NCBI GenBank assembly: GCA_019459085.1
Contig: JAIBEW010000005.1
Span: 1-64,000 of the forward strand
Reading direction: 5' to 3'
DNA length: 64,000 nt
Source of the DNA: Kaistella sp.
GTDB lineage: Bacteria; Bacteroidota; Bacteroidia; Flavobacteriales; Weeksellaceae
Part shown: in pieces, positions 53,910 through 62,128 of the stretch
Position numbering within the stretch: position 1 is the first letter of the stretch
How the letters are laid out: the number at the start of each line of letters is the position of its first letter
Notes under the pieces: generated by a model
Seen by the model: the letters and a program-made list of their open reading frames with translations, nothing else
The model's database searches: none
What the model was told of the DNA's origin: nothing
Program-made: the position numbers and the translations under genes

Positions 53910-55040
53910 TTACTCCTCCACATTTTTTAAAGCCATCAATATCTGATAGGCCCCTTTCAGCACAAATTTTTTATTTAGAAGAGCAGAGTCCAAATTATTC
54001 AGTTCAACAAAGCCATTTTCAGTATTGCCGATATTTACGGGAAACATTTTAAAAGTTCCCAGCTTTATTTCTTCAAAAATATATTGTCGGCCTTCCCACG
54101 TTACCACTGCGTCTTCCTGAATGACAAAACCTTCCTCCTCATTCACTTCAATTTCAGCATTCATAAAAGTGCCGGGAATTAAACCGGAATCCTGATCCGC
54201 GAGTTCACAATGAACAAGAACACTTCGGTCCGGCGAAAAATCTTTTCCGATGAGAGCCACTCTTGCCTGATGTTTTTTTGCCGGATTTTGGTTGGTGAAT
54301 CCAAAAACCCTCTGGCCGACAGAGATTCTGTTCAGGTCTTTTTCAAATACTTTTAAAGCCAAATGTGTGCTGCTGCTGTTTACAATTTCATATAGGATCT
54401 CCGCAGGAGATACGTACTGGCCTTGAGTAATGTTTACCGTGGAAACATATCCTGAAATGGGTGCTACTACTGAAGCAGATTTCAGAATTTTACCAGGACT
54501 TATATTTTCTGCGCGGATGCCATAGGAGAGAAGTCTGGAAGAAAGTCCACCTGCAGCGGCGCGCTGATTTTTAACTTCCGCCGCCGCACGCTGCACTACT
54601 TTATCAGAACTTGCCTGATACCTGTTCAGATAGGTCTGTCTGTCGTAATCTTTCTGTGCATATTCCAGCTGTGCTCGTGTTTGCAAGTATTCCAGCTGAA
54701 GCTGTGCCAGGTCAGGGTTTTCAATTACTGCTAAAGTTTGTCCGCGGGAGACATAATTTCCCGGCATGAAACGGGCTGTTTTTACGATACCTCCAACAGA
54801 GGATGAAACTCCGGCTCTGCCGGTAGGCGGAACCTCGATGGTACCGGTAAGCATAATTCTATTGGCAATGCTCTGATTGTTGAGCTTTCCGGTTTCTATT
54901 CCGGCAGTTTTGATCTGAAGAGCTGTTAGGACAATCTGGTTTCCGCTGATTACCGGATTTTCTTCAGCAGTGGGATTTTCCTTTTCCGAACAGGAAAAAA
55001 GCATGATTCCCGCTAGAAGAACAGTGAGTGCTTTCATCAT
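53910..55040 (-). CDS. RND efflux periplasmic adaptor (lipoprotein, CzcB/CusB-like)
   Basis: 376 aa membrane-fusion protein. A lipobox (LFSC, Cys17) indicates attachment to the inner membrane. A beta-barrel/lipoyl/hairpin layout is visible: RFMPGNYVSRGQTLAVIE begins the lipoyl half, a helical hairpin spans about 110-160, and SGYVSTVNITQGQYV closes it. It joins pump and TolC-like protein. Its ATG overlaps the stop of the cytochrome b gene (ATGA), so translation is coupled. No His/Met-rich metal-binding tail is evident. Confidence 0.88.
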   Translation of the reverse strand: MMKALTVLLAGIMLFSCSEKENPTAEENPVISGNQIVLTALQIKTAGIETGKLNNQSIANRIMLTGTIEVPPTGRAGVSSSVGGIVKTARFMPGNYVSRGQTLAVIENPDLAQLQLEYLQTRAQLEYAQKDYDRQTYLNRYQASSDKVVQRAAAEVKNQRAAAGGLSSRLLSYGIRAENISPGKILKSASVVAPISGYVSTVNITQGQYVSPAEILYEIVNSSSTHLALKVFEKDLNRISVGQRVFGFTNQNPAKKHQARVALIGKDFSPDRSVLVHCELADQDSGLIPGTFMNAEIEVNEEEGFVIQEDAVVTWEGRQYIFEEIKLGTFKMFPVNIGNTENGFVELNNLDSALLNKKFVLKGAYQILMALKNVEE

Positions 55041-55621
55041 GATCTGGCGTTTTTTTGGTCACCGCCAATCATCCCGGAAACAATTCCCTTTTTATTGCTG
55101 AGCTCTCCATAAACAATACCGGAGAAGTGAAGCATTACAAATACCGGCAGCCAATACACCGCGAATTTGTGAATTTTTTCTGCAGTTTCCAATGTTTCCT
55201 CGTTTGCCAGTTCGTATTGCAAAGACATTCCGGTTAAAACCTGTATCGCCAGAAAAATATAAAATAGGAGGTAAATCATTCCCTGTAATTTGTCTTTGAA
55301 GTCTGTATTCGGGGAGAAAGGATTTGGAAATCTTATCCCTTTCCAGAACATATACAGCAATCTTAATACATACGCACCAACCAAGACATAAGCGAAGTTA
55401 ATGTGCCACTCGAACATGGGATTGATGATATTTTTTGCAATCATCAGGACGCTTTCCTGAGGCAATTGTAGCTGCTGTGCATTCAGTTCGGAGTTCACAG
55501 CCGTTGAAATGGTTTTCTTCGACATCCAAAACATTCTTAGGAATCCGGTCATAAATAGTACAAACATTGCTGCAGCGATGATCCAGTGCAGAATACGGTG
55601 TAGTTGGGTGAATTTTCTCAT
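55037..55621 (-). CDS. Cytochrome b/b6 (b561-type) membrane protein in the efflux cluster
   Basis: 194 aa with four membrane helices and histidines H8, H12, H73, H151 and H165 suited to bind two hemes as in prokaryotic b561. It lies between the TolC and adaptor genes and overlaps the adaptor by four bases. This place suggests a role linked to metal or quinone redox state; I have no direct evidence for it. Confidence 0.85.
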   Translation of the reverse strand: MRKFTQLHRILHWIIAAAMFVLFMTGFLRMFWMSKKTISTAVNSELNAQQLQLPQESVLMIAKNIINPMFEWHINFAYVLVGAYVLRLLYMFWKGIRFPNPFSPNTDFKDKLQGMIYLLFYIFLAIQVLTGMSLQYELANEETLETAEKIHKFAVYWLPVFVMLHFSGIVYGELSNKKGIVSGMIGGDQKNARS

Positions 55622-55632
55622 GAGTTTACAAT

Positions 55633-56850
55633 TTAATATGATTCGCCTTTTAAGGCTTTTAGTTCTATTATTTTATCGTTCAATGCCTTTTGCGCCTCCA
55701 GATATTTATTCCGAATCTCCAGGCTTTGGTTGACCAGCAGGGTATATTCCAGGTAATTGATTTCACCTTCTTTAGAAAGCAGGTTTGCAGTAAACATGAT
55801 GGTTTCTGCATTTTTCAGACCTTTTGTCTGGTAATATTCGGTTTCCAGCTTCAGTCTTTGATAATGACTGTATGCCTGCGTATACTGGTTTTTAAGTGCT
55901 TTTTCAGTTATTTTGTAATGATTTTCAGCGATTTGTATATTGATTTTCTGACCTTCAATTACGGATTTTTGTGCGTTGCTGAATAATGGCAGTTCGATGC
56001 CGATCAATGCGCTTTGGAAGCGCTTGCTACGGTTGTAAAAATTGTCATCTGCACCGACTCCGTATTGCGTAGCGGAGGTTAGTCCCACATTAAATCCCGG
56101 AAGTAATTTTGTTTTCTCTGCTGCAAGCTTTGCCGTTTCAATAAATTTTTGCTGCTCCATCTGTTTCAGGTAGACTGTATTTCCTTCAAATTCTTCATCA
56201 AAGATTAGAGGTACTTCATAAAATCGTCCTTTTTCGTTAATGTACATTTCAGTACCGTTTATCAGAACATTAAACTGGTGGAGAACCGCGCTGCGGTCCT
56301 CAGACAGATTATGAAGCTGAATGGAGGCCTGACTTCTGTAATTCTCGGCGGTGGTTTTTTCAAGAATGTTGCTTTCACCATTTTTCAATCGTAAATCTGC
56401 CTTTTTGTAATACTCTGAGTAAATACTGTCGACTTTCTCAAGCAGTTTCTGTTTCTCATCCAGATAATTAAGAGTGTTGTAAATTAAAGCGATTTCACGC
56501 TGCAACTGCCATTTTTGAACATCCAGTTTAAGCACAGAATTTTTCCATTCTTCCTGTAATATCTGTTTCTGTGATTTATAAAACTGAGGGAAACGGAGTT
56601 TCTGACTGATCGTAACTGAATTATCCACATATACAGAATTCATCTGTCCAATTTCCCCGGTAATGTTGAGGGGATCAATCATTGCAGAAGAATTTTTGAT
56701 CGTGTTCTGGTAATTTACGACAAGTTGGCTTCCTTTCAGACCCAAATTGTTTTCCAGTGATTTCTGGTATGCAGTTTCCAATGATATTGGAATTTGACAC
56801 TTCACCAGCAGTACTGAAAAAAATGCAACCAGTATTTTTAAGGTTTTCAT
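55633..56850 (-). CDS. TolC-family outer-membrane efflux protein (CzcC/CusC-like)
   Basis: 405 aa with a signal peptide (1-18) and two long coiled-coil regions (about 120-215 and 290-400) characteristic of the OEP family. The end contains EINYLEYTLLVNQSLEIRNKYLEAQ. It would form the outer-membrane channel of the tripartite pump. It stops 11 bp before the cytochrome b start and begins 17 bp after the pump gene. Confidence 0.87.
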   Translation of the reverse strand: MKTLKILVAFFSVLLVKCQIPISLETAYQKSLENNLGLKGSQLVVNYQNTIKNSSAMIDPLNITGEIGQMNSVYVDNSVTISQKLRFPQFYKSQKQILQEEWKNSVLKLDVQKWQLQREIALIYNTLNYLDEKQKLLEKVDSIYSEYYKKADLRLKNGESNILEKTTAENYRSQASIQLHNLSEDRSAVLHQFNVLINGTEMYINEKGRFYEVPLIFDEEFEGNTVYLKQMEQQKFIETAKLAAEKTKLLPGFNVGLTSATQYGVGADDNFYNRSKRFQSALIGIELPLFSNAQKSVIEGQKINIQIAENHYKITEKALKNQYTQAYSHYQRLKLETEYYQTKGLKNAETIMFTANLLSKEGEINYLEYTLLVNQSLEIRNKYLEAQKALNDKIIELKALKGESY

Positions 56851-56867
56851 TTTTTTTATTTTAAAGA

Positions 56868-59800
56868 TTAGAGTTCATATCCATCATCCTTTGCATTCAG
56901 TTCATGAAGGTTCTGCCGTCTGTCGGGGAATTTATTTTCGAACCAAATGTACATTAGGGGTAAAAGATATAGTGTGAGGAAGGTTGCCAGCAGCAAACCG
57001 CCGATTACTACCGTAGCAAGAGGTCTCTGAACTTCTGCACCTTCTCCGGTGTTGAGTGCCATTGGCAGAAATCCGAGTGAAGCCACGAGGGCAGTCATTA
57101 AAACCGGACGAAGTCTGGATTTTCCACCTATTTTCACTACTTCTTGCAAGTCGCTGTATTTTTGTTTCTGCAGGTTAAATTCGGCAATCAAAACAATTCC
57201 GTTCAGTACAGCGACACCAAAAAGCGCAATAAAACCGACGCCTGCCGAAATGCTGAAATCCATGCCCCTCATCCAAAGTGCGAGAATTCCACCAATCGCG
57301 GAGAGTGGAATTGCAGAAAAAATGAGCAAACCGTATTTTAGTGAATTAAAGGAAAAGTAAAGCATCAGCAAAATCAGGAATAGACTGATGGGAACTGCGA
57401 TTGCCAAACGGGATTTCGCCTGTTGAAGATTTTCAAAAGTTCCGCCGTATTTTAGGGAGTAGCCGGCAGGAAGTCTCAGGTTTTTCTCCACACTGGCCTG
57501 CAGATCTTCTACGGTAGACTGAATGTCACGGTCTCGTACATTAAATCCCACAATAATCCGGCGCTGCGCGTTCTCGCGCTGTATTTGGTTTACACTTTCC
57601 TTCAGTTCAACCTTTGCAACAGTATTTAGCGGTATTTCTGATCCGTTTGGAGTTGAAATCAGAAGATTTTTAACATCATCAACATTCTTTCTGATCTCTC
57701 CGCTTAATCGTACGACCAGATCAAATTTTTTCTCACCCTCAAAAACTGAACCTGTAGCCTGGCCGGCAAATGCTGTGTTTACGGTATTGTTCACATCAGT
57801 CACACTTAATCCGAACTGCGAAAGCGCCTCACGTTGATAGGAAATAACAATCTGCTGCGTCCCCGAAACTGTTTCTACATAAACATTTTGTGCACCTTCA
57901 ATCTTTTTTGAAATATCACCCAATTGGTCTGCATATACTTTTAAAGTATCAAGATTTTCTCCAAAAATCTTACACACCACATCTTGTCTGGCTCCGGTCA
58001 TCAGTTCATTGAAACGCATGGCCACAGGATACTGAAATGAAAAGGTTACTCCTACAACGTTTTTCTTCAGTTCAGCCGACATTTTTTCTGCAAGGTCATC
58101 ATATGTTTTTGCGGAAACCCATTCTTTTCGGGGTTTCAGTATGATCATCATGTCACTCGCTTCAATCGGCATAGGATCGGTAGGGATCTCACTGCTGCCT
58201 GTTTTTCCTACAATTTTTTCTATTTCAGGAAATTTTTTCATTAATATTTGCTGTGACTTCAAAACCGCCTCAGTCGAAGTTTTAAGGTTGCTCCCAGGTA
58301 AAACTCTTGTATCTACTGCAAAATCTCCCTCCGGAAGATTCGGAATAAATTCACCTCCCAAGCGGGACAGGATGAAAACTGAAATAAAAAAAAGAAAAAC
58401 AACCGCAAAAAACACCAGATTTGGAACTTTCAGAACAATGCTTAAAGTGCTATGGTATAAATCTTCAAATTTTCCCATGAGGCGGTCTGAAAGGGTTTTT
58501 TTTAGGTCAATCTTCCTGGAAAGGACCAGCGAACTCATCATCGGAATATAAGTAAGCGATAAAAGGAAGGCTCCCACAAGTGCGAACAGCACTGTTTGCG
58601 CCATCGGCTTGAACATTTTTCCTTCAATCCCTTCAAGCGTGAGCAGAGGCAGATACACAATTAAGATAATAATCTGTCCGAAGACTGCGGAATTCATCAT
58701 TTTGCTTGAAGAAGTATACACTTCATCATTCATAAAGGACTGAGAAATTTTTTTGCCCTGAAAATTTTTCAAGTGATGGAGCCTGAAAAGAACTGCTTCC
58801 ACAATAATTACAGCGCCGTCTACAATTAATCCAAAATCAAGTGCTCCCAAACTCATCAGATTTCCGGAAACGCCGAATATATTCATCATAATCACAGCAA
58901 ATAGCATTGAAAGGGGAATAACGGAGGCAACTATAAATCCGGCACGCAGATTTCCGAGAAACATAATCAGGATAAAAATGACAATAAGTGCTCCTTCGAT
59001 CAGATTTTTAGAAACTGTGGCGATGGCATTGTTTACCATTTTGGTCCGGTCCAGAAAGGCATCGATTTTTACGCCTTCGGGGAGGGTTTTCTGAATTTCG
59101 GCAATACGGTTCTTTACTTTTGTACTCACTTGATTGGAGTTTGCACCTTTCATCATCATCACTACAGCTCCCGCGACTTCACCTTCGCCATTGTAAGTCA
59201 TGGCTCCATATCTTGTCGCTTTTCCATACTGTACTGCTGCAATATTTTTAATGAGAACAGGGGTTCCGTCCGGTAAATTTTTTACAATCGTATTTTCTAT
59301 ATCGGCTATTTTACCTATCAGTCCTTCGGTACGGATGAAAAGTACTGAAGGTCCCTTTTCAATATAGGCGCCACCAGTATTCTGGTTATTTTTCTGTAAT
59401 GCATCAAAAACTTCGGTCATGGTGACTCCCATAGATTTTAGGGCTGCGGGATTTACAGCGACTTCGTACTGCTTCAGATCTCCGCCAAAACTTGCAACAT
59501 CTGCTACGCCCTCAGTGCCCAGCAATTGCCGCCGTACAATCCAGTCCTGAATTGTTCTTAATTCCATGGCATCGTAACGGTGCTCGTATCCTTTTTTTTG
59601 GTCGGATGACGTATTGGTATATTTCCCCTAAACCTGTGGTTATAGGAGCCATCGTTGGGGTTCCCAGACTTGTAGGAATATCTTTGGAGACCTGTTGAAG
59701 TCTTTCGGCAACCTGTTGCCTTGCGAGATGCAGATCGGTATCATCGGTGAAAACAATAGTAATAACGGAGAGCCCGAAACGGGAAAAACTACGCATTTGC

Positions 59801-60039
59801 TTGATCCCCTGTATATTATTGTTCGCCTGTTCCAAAGGAAAAGTGATAAACCGTTCCACATCTGTAGCACCTAAGCTGGGAGAGACCGTGATGATCTGCA
59901 CCTGATTGTCGGTGATATCCGGCACGGCATCTATCGGCAGTTTTCTGAGTTCGAATAATCCATAAATAACCAGTCCTAAAGTCATCAAGGCGACAATCAG
60001 TTTGTTTTTAATGGAAAATTCTATTATTTTGTTGAGCAT
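56868..60039 (-). pseudogene. czcA: Heavy-metal RND efflux pump (CzcA-like), frameshifted
   Basis: The pump gene reads in two frames. The 5' part (60039 to about 59600) encodes MLNKIIEFSIKNKLIVALMT through GLGEIYQYVIRPKK; the 3' part encodes the rest, from GYEHRYDAMELRTIQDW to FPDRRQNLHELNAKDDG. The two join if one A is removed from an A8 tract (T8 at 59592-59599 on the plus strand), giving about 1056 aa, the normal HME-RND size. Helix 4 carries DFGLIVDGA (the 899 aa fragment's residues 244-252), the pattern of divalent-cation pumps, rather than the Cu/Ag type. No other stop or frame defect is seen. Confidence 0.88.
59592..59599 (-). other. A8 homopolymer at the czcA frameshift
   Basis: On the minus strand CCA AAA AAA AGG breaks the frame; seven A would read CCA AAA AAA GGA TAC GAG and continue the pump. 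An A tract of this length can slip in replication, transcription or sequencing. Confidence 0.85.
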
Positions 60040-60086
60040 GTGTCTATTTAGAATTTGTTAAAGTATTACCGAAAAGGTTGCCTGTT

Positions 60087-60112
60087 CTGAATTTGACCAG
60101 TGGTAAATTCAG
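60087..60112. repeat. 26-base inverted repeat upstream of czcA
   Basis: CTGAATTT-G-ACCA-G-TGGT-AAATTCAG: near-perfect dyad with one unpaired G. On the minus strand no T run follows, so it is not an ordinary terminator; an operator or mRNA stability hairpin is possible. Confidence 0.6.
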
Positions 60113-60167
60113 CAAACTACTGTCTTGAAATCTGTGGAACAGTCCTCTAAACAATCAGCAAAGTACG

Positions 60168-60182
60168 TTGACAGATTGTCAA
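60168..60182. repeat. Perfect inverted repeat TTGACA-GAT-TGTCAA
   Basis: Six-base arms with a three-base spacer in the 187 bp gap between the membrane-protein gene and czcA. Candidate operator. Confidence 0.5.
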
Positions 60183-60226
60183 ACAAAACGATATCGGTAA
60201 ATGCGCCATTTTGCGTTTTCACTTCA

Positions 60227-60751
60227 TTAATCATCATCGGAATCGTTTCCTGCTTTTTCAGCTTCCGGCAGACCGTTTTCTTGTCCAGTTTCAGAATTCT
60301 GAATAGAAGCGCCGCTTCTAATCTCTGTGTGACGGATTTCGCCGCCGCTGTTTCCGGCTTTTTGCGCAAAAAATAAGGTGATCAGTGCAAAAGCCCCCAC
60401 GATGAAAGGCATAAATTTAGAAAAAGCATAGTTCTTGAAATTAGCCAGAAGTGCAACAACACTTATTCCTCCTAAAAAATAGGACAGCCCCGCAAAAAGT
60501 TCTGCGGCTTCTTCGTGTATTTTTATAAGATTTTCGGTAACGCCCGGAAGATTTTCAACTGATTCCTCTGCACCTTCTCCTGTTGACATTGCCGCGATGG
60601 TGGCTGCTGCACCAAGGAAAAAGATGATATACGCGTTTCTTTTTGAAGACTCGGATTTGGTAAAAATTCCGATTAAAAGTAGAATTACTCCTGCGATAGG
60701 AAATATGATGGGCAGATGGTTAACAACCAAATGCAAATGTGCATTGTTCAT
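60227..60751 (-). CDS. Four-helix membrane protein of the efflux cluster (DUF2231-like)
   Basis: 174 aa with four membrane helices (about 12-28, 38-55, 83-100, 109-127). The N-terminus NNAHLHLVVNHLPIIFPIAG with three His near the membrane resembles DUF2231-like proteins and could bind metal or heme. The C-terminal tail of about 45 residues is acidic and polar. It is the second gene of the cluster, 187 bp before czcA. Function unknown. Confidence 0.75.
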   Translation of the reverse strand: MNNAHLHLVVNHLPIIFPIAGVILLLIGIFTKSESSKRNAYIIFFLGAAATIAAMSTGEGAEESVENLPGVTENLIKIHEEAAELFAGLSYFLGGISVVALLANFKNYAFSKFMPFIVGAFALITLFFAQKAGNSGGEIRHTEIRSGASIQNSETGQENGLPEAEKAGNDSDDD

Positions 60752-60793
60752 TTTTTTTGATTTTAAATTTAAATAAATTGAAGGCGAAAAGAT

Positions 60794-60812
60794 TCAGCAA
60801 AACATTTGCTGA
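60794..60812. repeat. Inverted repeat TCAGCAAA-ACA-TTTGCTGA
   Basis: Perfect 8-base arms, 42 bases upstream of the start of the membrane-protein gene. The same TCAGCAAA occurs twice more in the czcA leader (60109-60116 and 60155-60162). Confidence 0.6.
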
Positions 60813-60835
60813 TACATTTCTTTTCCGGTCTGCAT

Positions 60836-61222
60836 TTAAACTAAAATCGGCGGATGAAATATGGAAAATAATGGGTTTGAAATAAAAACAGGACAACCGG
60901 AGAAAATCCGTTTTTTCAGAATGAAAAAATCCGGTAAGGCAATTTCGAAATGAAAACCATCCGGCATCGCTAGCCAGTTGGAGGAGGGAAAACCTGATTC
61001 ATGGGTTTTAAAGGGCAGGCTCATGTCCTGCTCGTAATCTGAGTCAATGATCTGTTCATCCACATAATGCATTTTCCAGAAGGAAAAAAGAGTTGTTCCT
61101 GTGTTCGTGAGATTATGGGAAATGTAGTGTTCTATAAGATCGGGAATTTTCAGCATCTGTTTTGCCTCCGTGAAGGAAAGGAGGTAAAGGCAGAGCAGGA
61201 AATAAACAATCGGACGTTTCAC
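60836..61222 (-). CDS. Small exported protein heading the efflux cluster
   Basis: 128 aa. The start is GTG (MKRPIVYFLLCLYLLSFTEA), giving a signal peptide of about 20 residues. The rest is aromatic and His-containing (EHYISHNL, KMHYVDEQ, DGFHFEIALP) with an acidic DSDYEQDMSLPFK segment and one Cys. Similar small proteins stand before metal-efflux genes in other Flavobacteriia in my recollection, where they are hypothetical. A periplasmic metal-sensing or chaperone role is speculation. Confidence 0.65.
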   Translation of the reverse strand: MKRPIVYFLLCLYLLSFTEAKQMLKIPDLIEHYISHNLTNTGTTLFSFWKMHYVDEQIIDSDYEQDMSLPFKTHESGFPSSNWLAMPDGFHFEIALPDFFILKKRIFSGCPVFISNPLFSIFHPPILV

Positions 61223-61330
61223 CTTACAAAGCTACAAATTTACAATCATTTAAGAATGAGGTGATTAGTAATTTGGATTTACTTTAATTAAAAATAACAT
61301 CTCATCTCACCCTATTTATTGAAACAACCA

Positions 61331-61361
61331 TTGATAATTAATGGAGAAATTTCTATTTTTG
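61331..61361 (+). promoter_or_regulatory. Bacteroidetes-type promoter (TTG ... TATTTTTG)
   Basis: TTG 61331-61333, 20 bases, TATTTTTG 61354-61361, 17 bases before the lipoprotein ATG at 61379. Confidence 0.75.
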
Positions 61362-61378
61362 TCCAAATTAAATTCAGA

Positions 61379-61597
61379 ATGAAAAAAATCTTAACAATGG
61401 CTTTGATCGGTGGTTTGTTCGCCGCAAGCTGCTCAAAAAAAGAAAATACATATCAACAGGACAGCAACACGATGATGGCAGAGCCTGAAGTAATCGTGTC
61501 AGATTCTCCACAAACTTCTGCAGATCAGGCATCATTGGCCAGACCAATGCCGAAAGCAGATTCTACAGCGGTAAGTGATTCCGCGGCAGCGAAATAA
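61379..61597 (+). CDS. Small lipoprotein upstream of cytochrome c
   Basis: 72 aa. The signal peptide ends in a lipobox (FAASC, Cys18) and the mature part is short, polar and probably disordered, ending PKADSTAVSDSAAAK. ATG 61379 lies behind a good promoter; an upstream TTG frame start is inside the promoter. It overlaps the cytochrome c gene by one base (TAATG), so the two are co-translated. Function unknown; the tail resembles the linker of the next protein. Confidence 0.72.
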   Translation: MKKILTMALIGGLFAASCSKKENTYQQDSNTMMAEPEVIVSDSPQTSADQASLARPMPKADSTAVSDSAAAK

Positions 61598-62016
61598 TGC
61601 CGATGAAAAAAATTTTCATCAGCTTCGCGATATCTTTTTTTCTTTTTTCGTGCTCGAAAAAAGAGTCATCTTCCATTCCTGATCATGAGTCTGTTGTGGT
61701 ATCGGAAACTGAAGAAAAACTTCCTGAGGTTGATTCTGCAACAGTTTCAGATGAAATTATTGCTGAAGGAAAAGCTTTGGTTGAAGGTGCAGACTGTATG
61801 ACGTGTCATCAGGTTGAAGAAAAAATGATTGGCCCGTCTTATTTGGATGTTGCAGGAAAATATGAAAATACTCCTGAAAATGCTGCACTTCTTGCGGACA
61901 AGATCATAGAAGGCGGAAGCGGTGTTTGGGGAAGTGTTCCAATGGCCGCACATCCGGGAATGAACCGCGATAATGCAAATAAAATGGTAGCATATATTTT
62001 GAGCCTGAGAAAATAA
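61597..62016 (+). CDS. Lipoprotein cytochrome c (class I)
   Basis: 139 aa. Signal peptide with lipobox (LFSC, Cys19), a polar linker rich in Ser/Glu/Val, and a mono-heme domain from about 52. The heme motif is C67-M-T-C70-H71; MIGPSYLDVAGKY follows as in cytochrome c-551/552, and the Met ligand is probably in VPMAAHPGM. It would sit in the periplasm on the membrane and carry electrons, perhaps to a peroxidase or oxidase. Directly downstream of a small lipoprotein gene. Confidence 0.88.
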   Translation: MPMKKIFISFAISFFLFSCSKKESSSIPDHESVVVSETEEKLPEVDSATVSDEIIAEGKALVEGADCMTCHQVEEKMIGPSYLDVAGKYENTPENAALLADKIIEGGSGVWGSVPMAAHPGMNRDNANKMVAYILSLRK

Positions 62017-62038
62017 ATATTCGGTGAGTAAATACAAG

Positions 62039-62064
62039 AACAGTCGTTTTCCGGCTGTTTTTTT
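62039..62064 (+). terminator. Terminator of the cytochrome c gene
   Basis: AACAGTCG, loop, CGGCTGTT and seven T. Confidence 0.8.
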
Positions 62065-62099
62065 ATGCGCAATCATCAAAAAAATTGCATAAAAAACAC

Positions 62100-62107
62100 T
62101 AAATTTG
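62100..62107 (+). promoter_or_regulatory. -7 element TAAATTTG for lysS
   Basis: TAAATTTG ends 21 bases before the lysS ATG at 62129; the nearest TTG is only 12 bases upstream of it. Confidence 0.55.
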
Positions 62108-62128
62108 CGCCTTAAAAAGCAATAAGAA

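Noticed and set aside
57049-58551. Plus-strand frames inside the pump gene
   Set aside because: Shadows of the RND gene, with Ser/Arg-rich sequence.
60109-60369. 86-codon minus-strand frame before czcA
   Set aside because: It overlaps the end of the membrane-protein gene in another frame and then covers the inverted-repeat leader; no family features.
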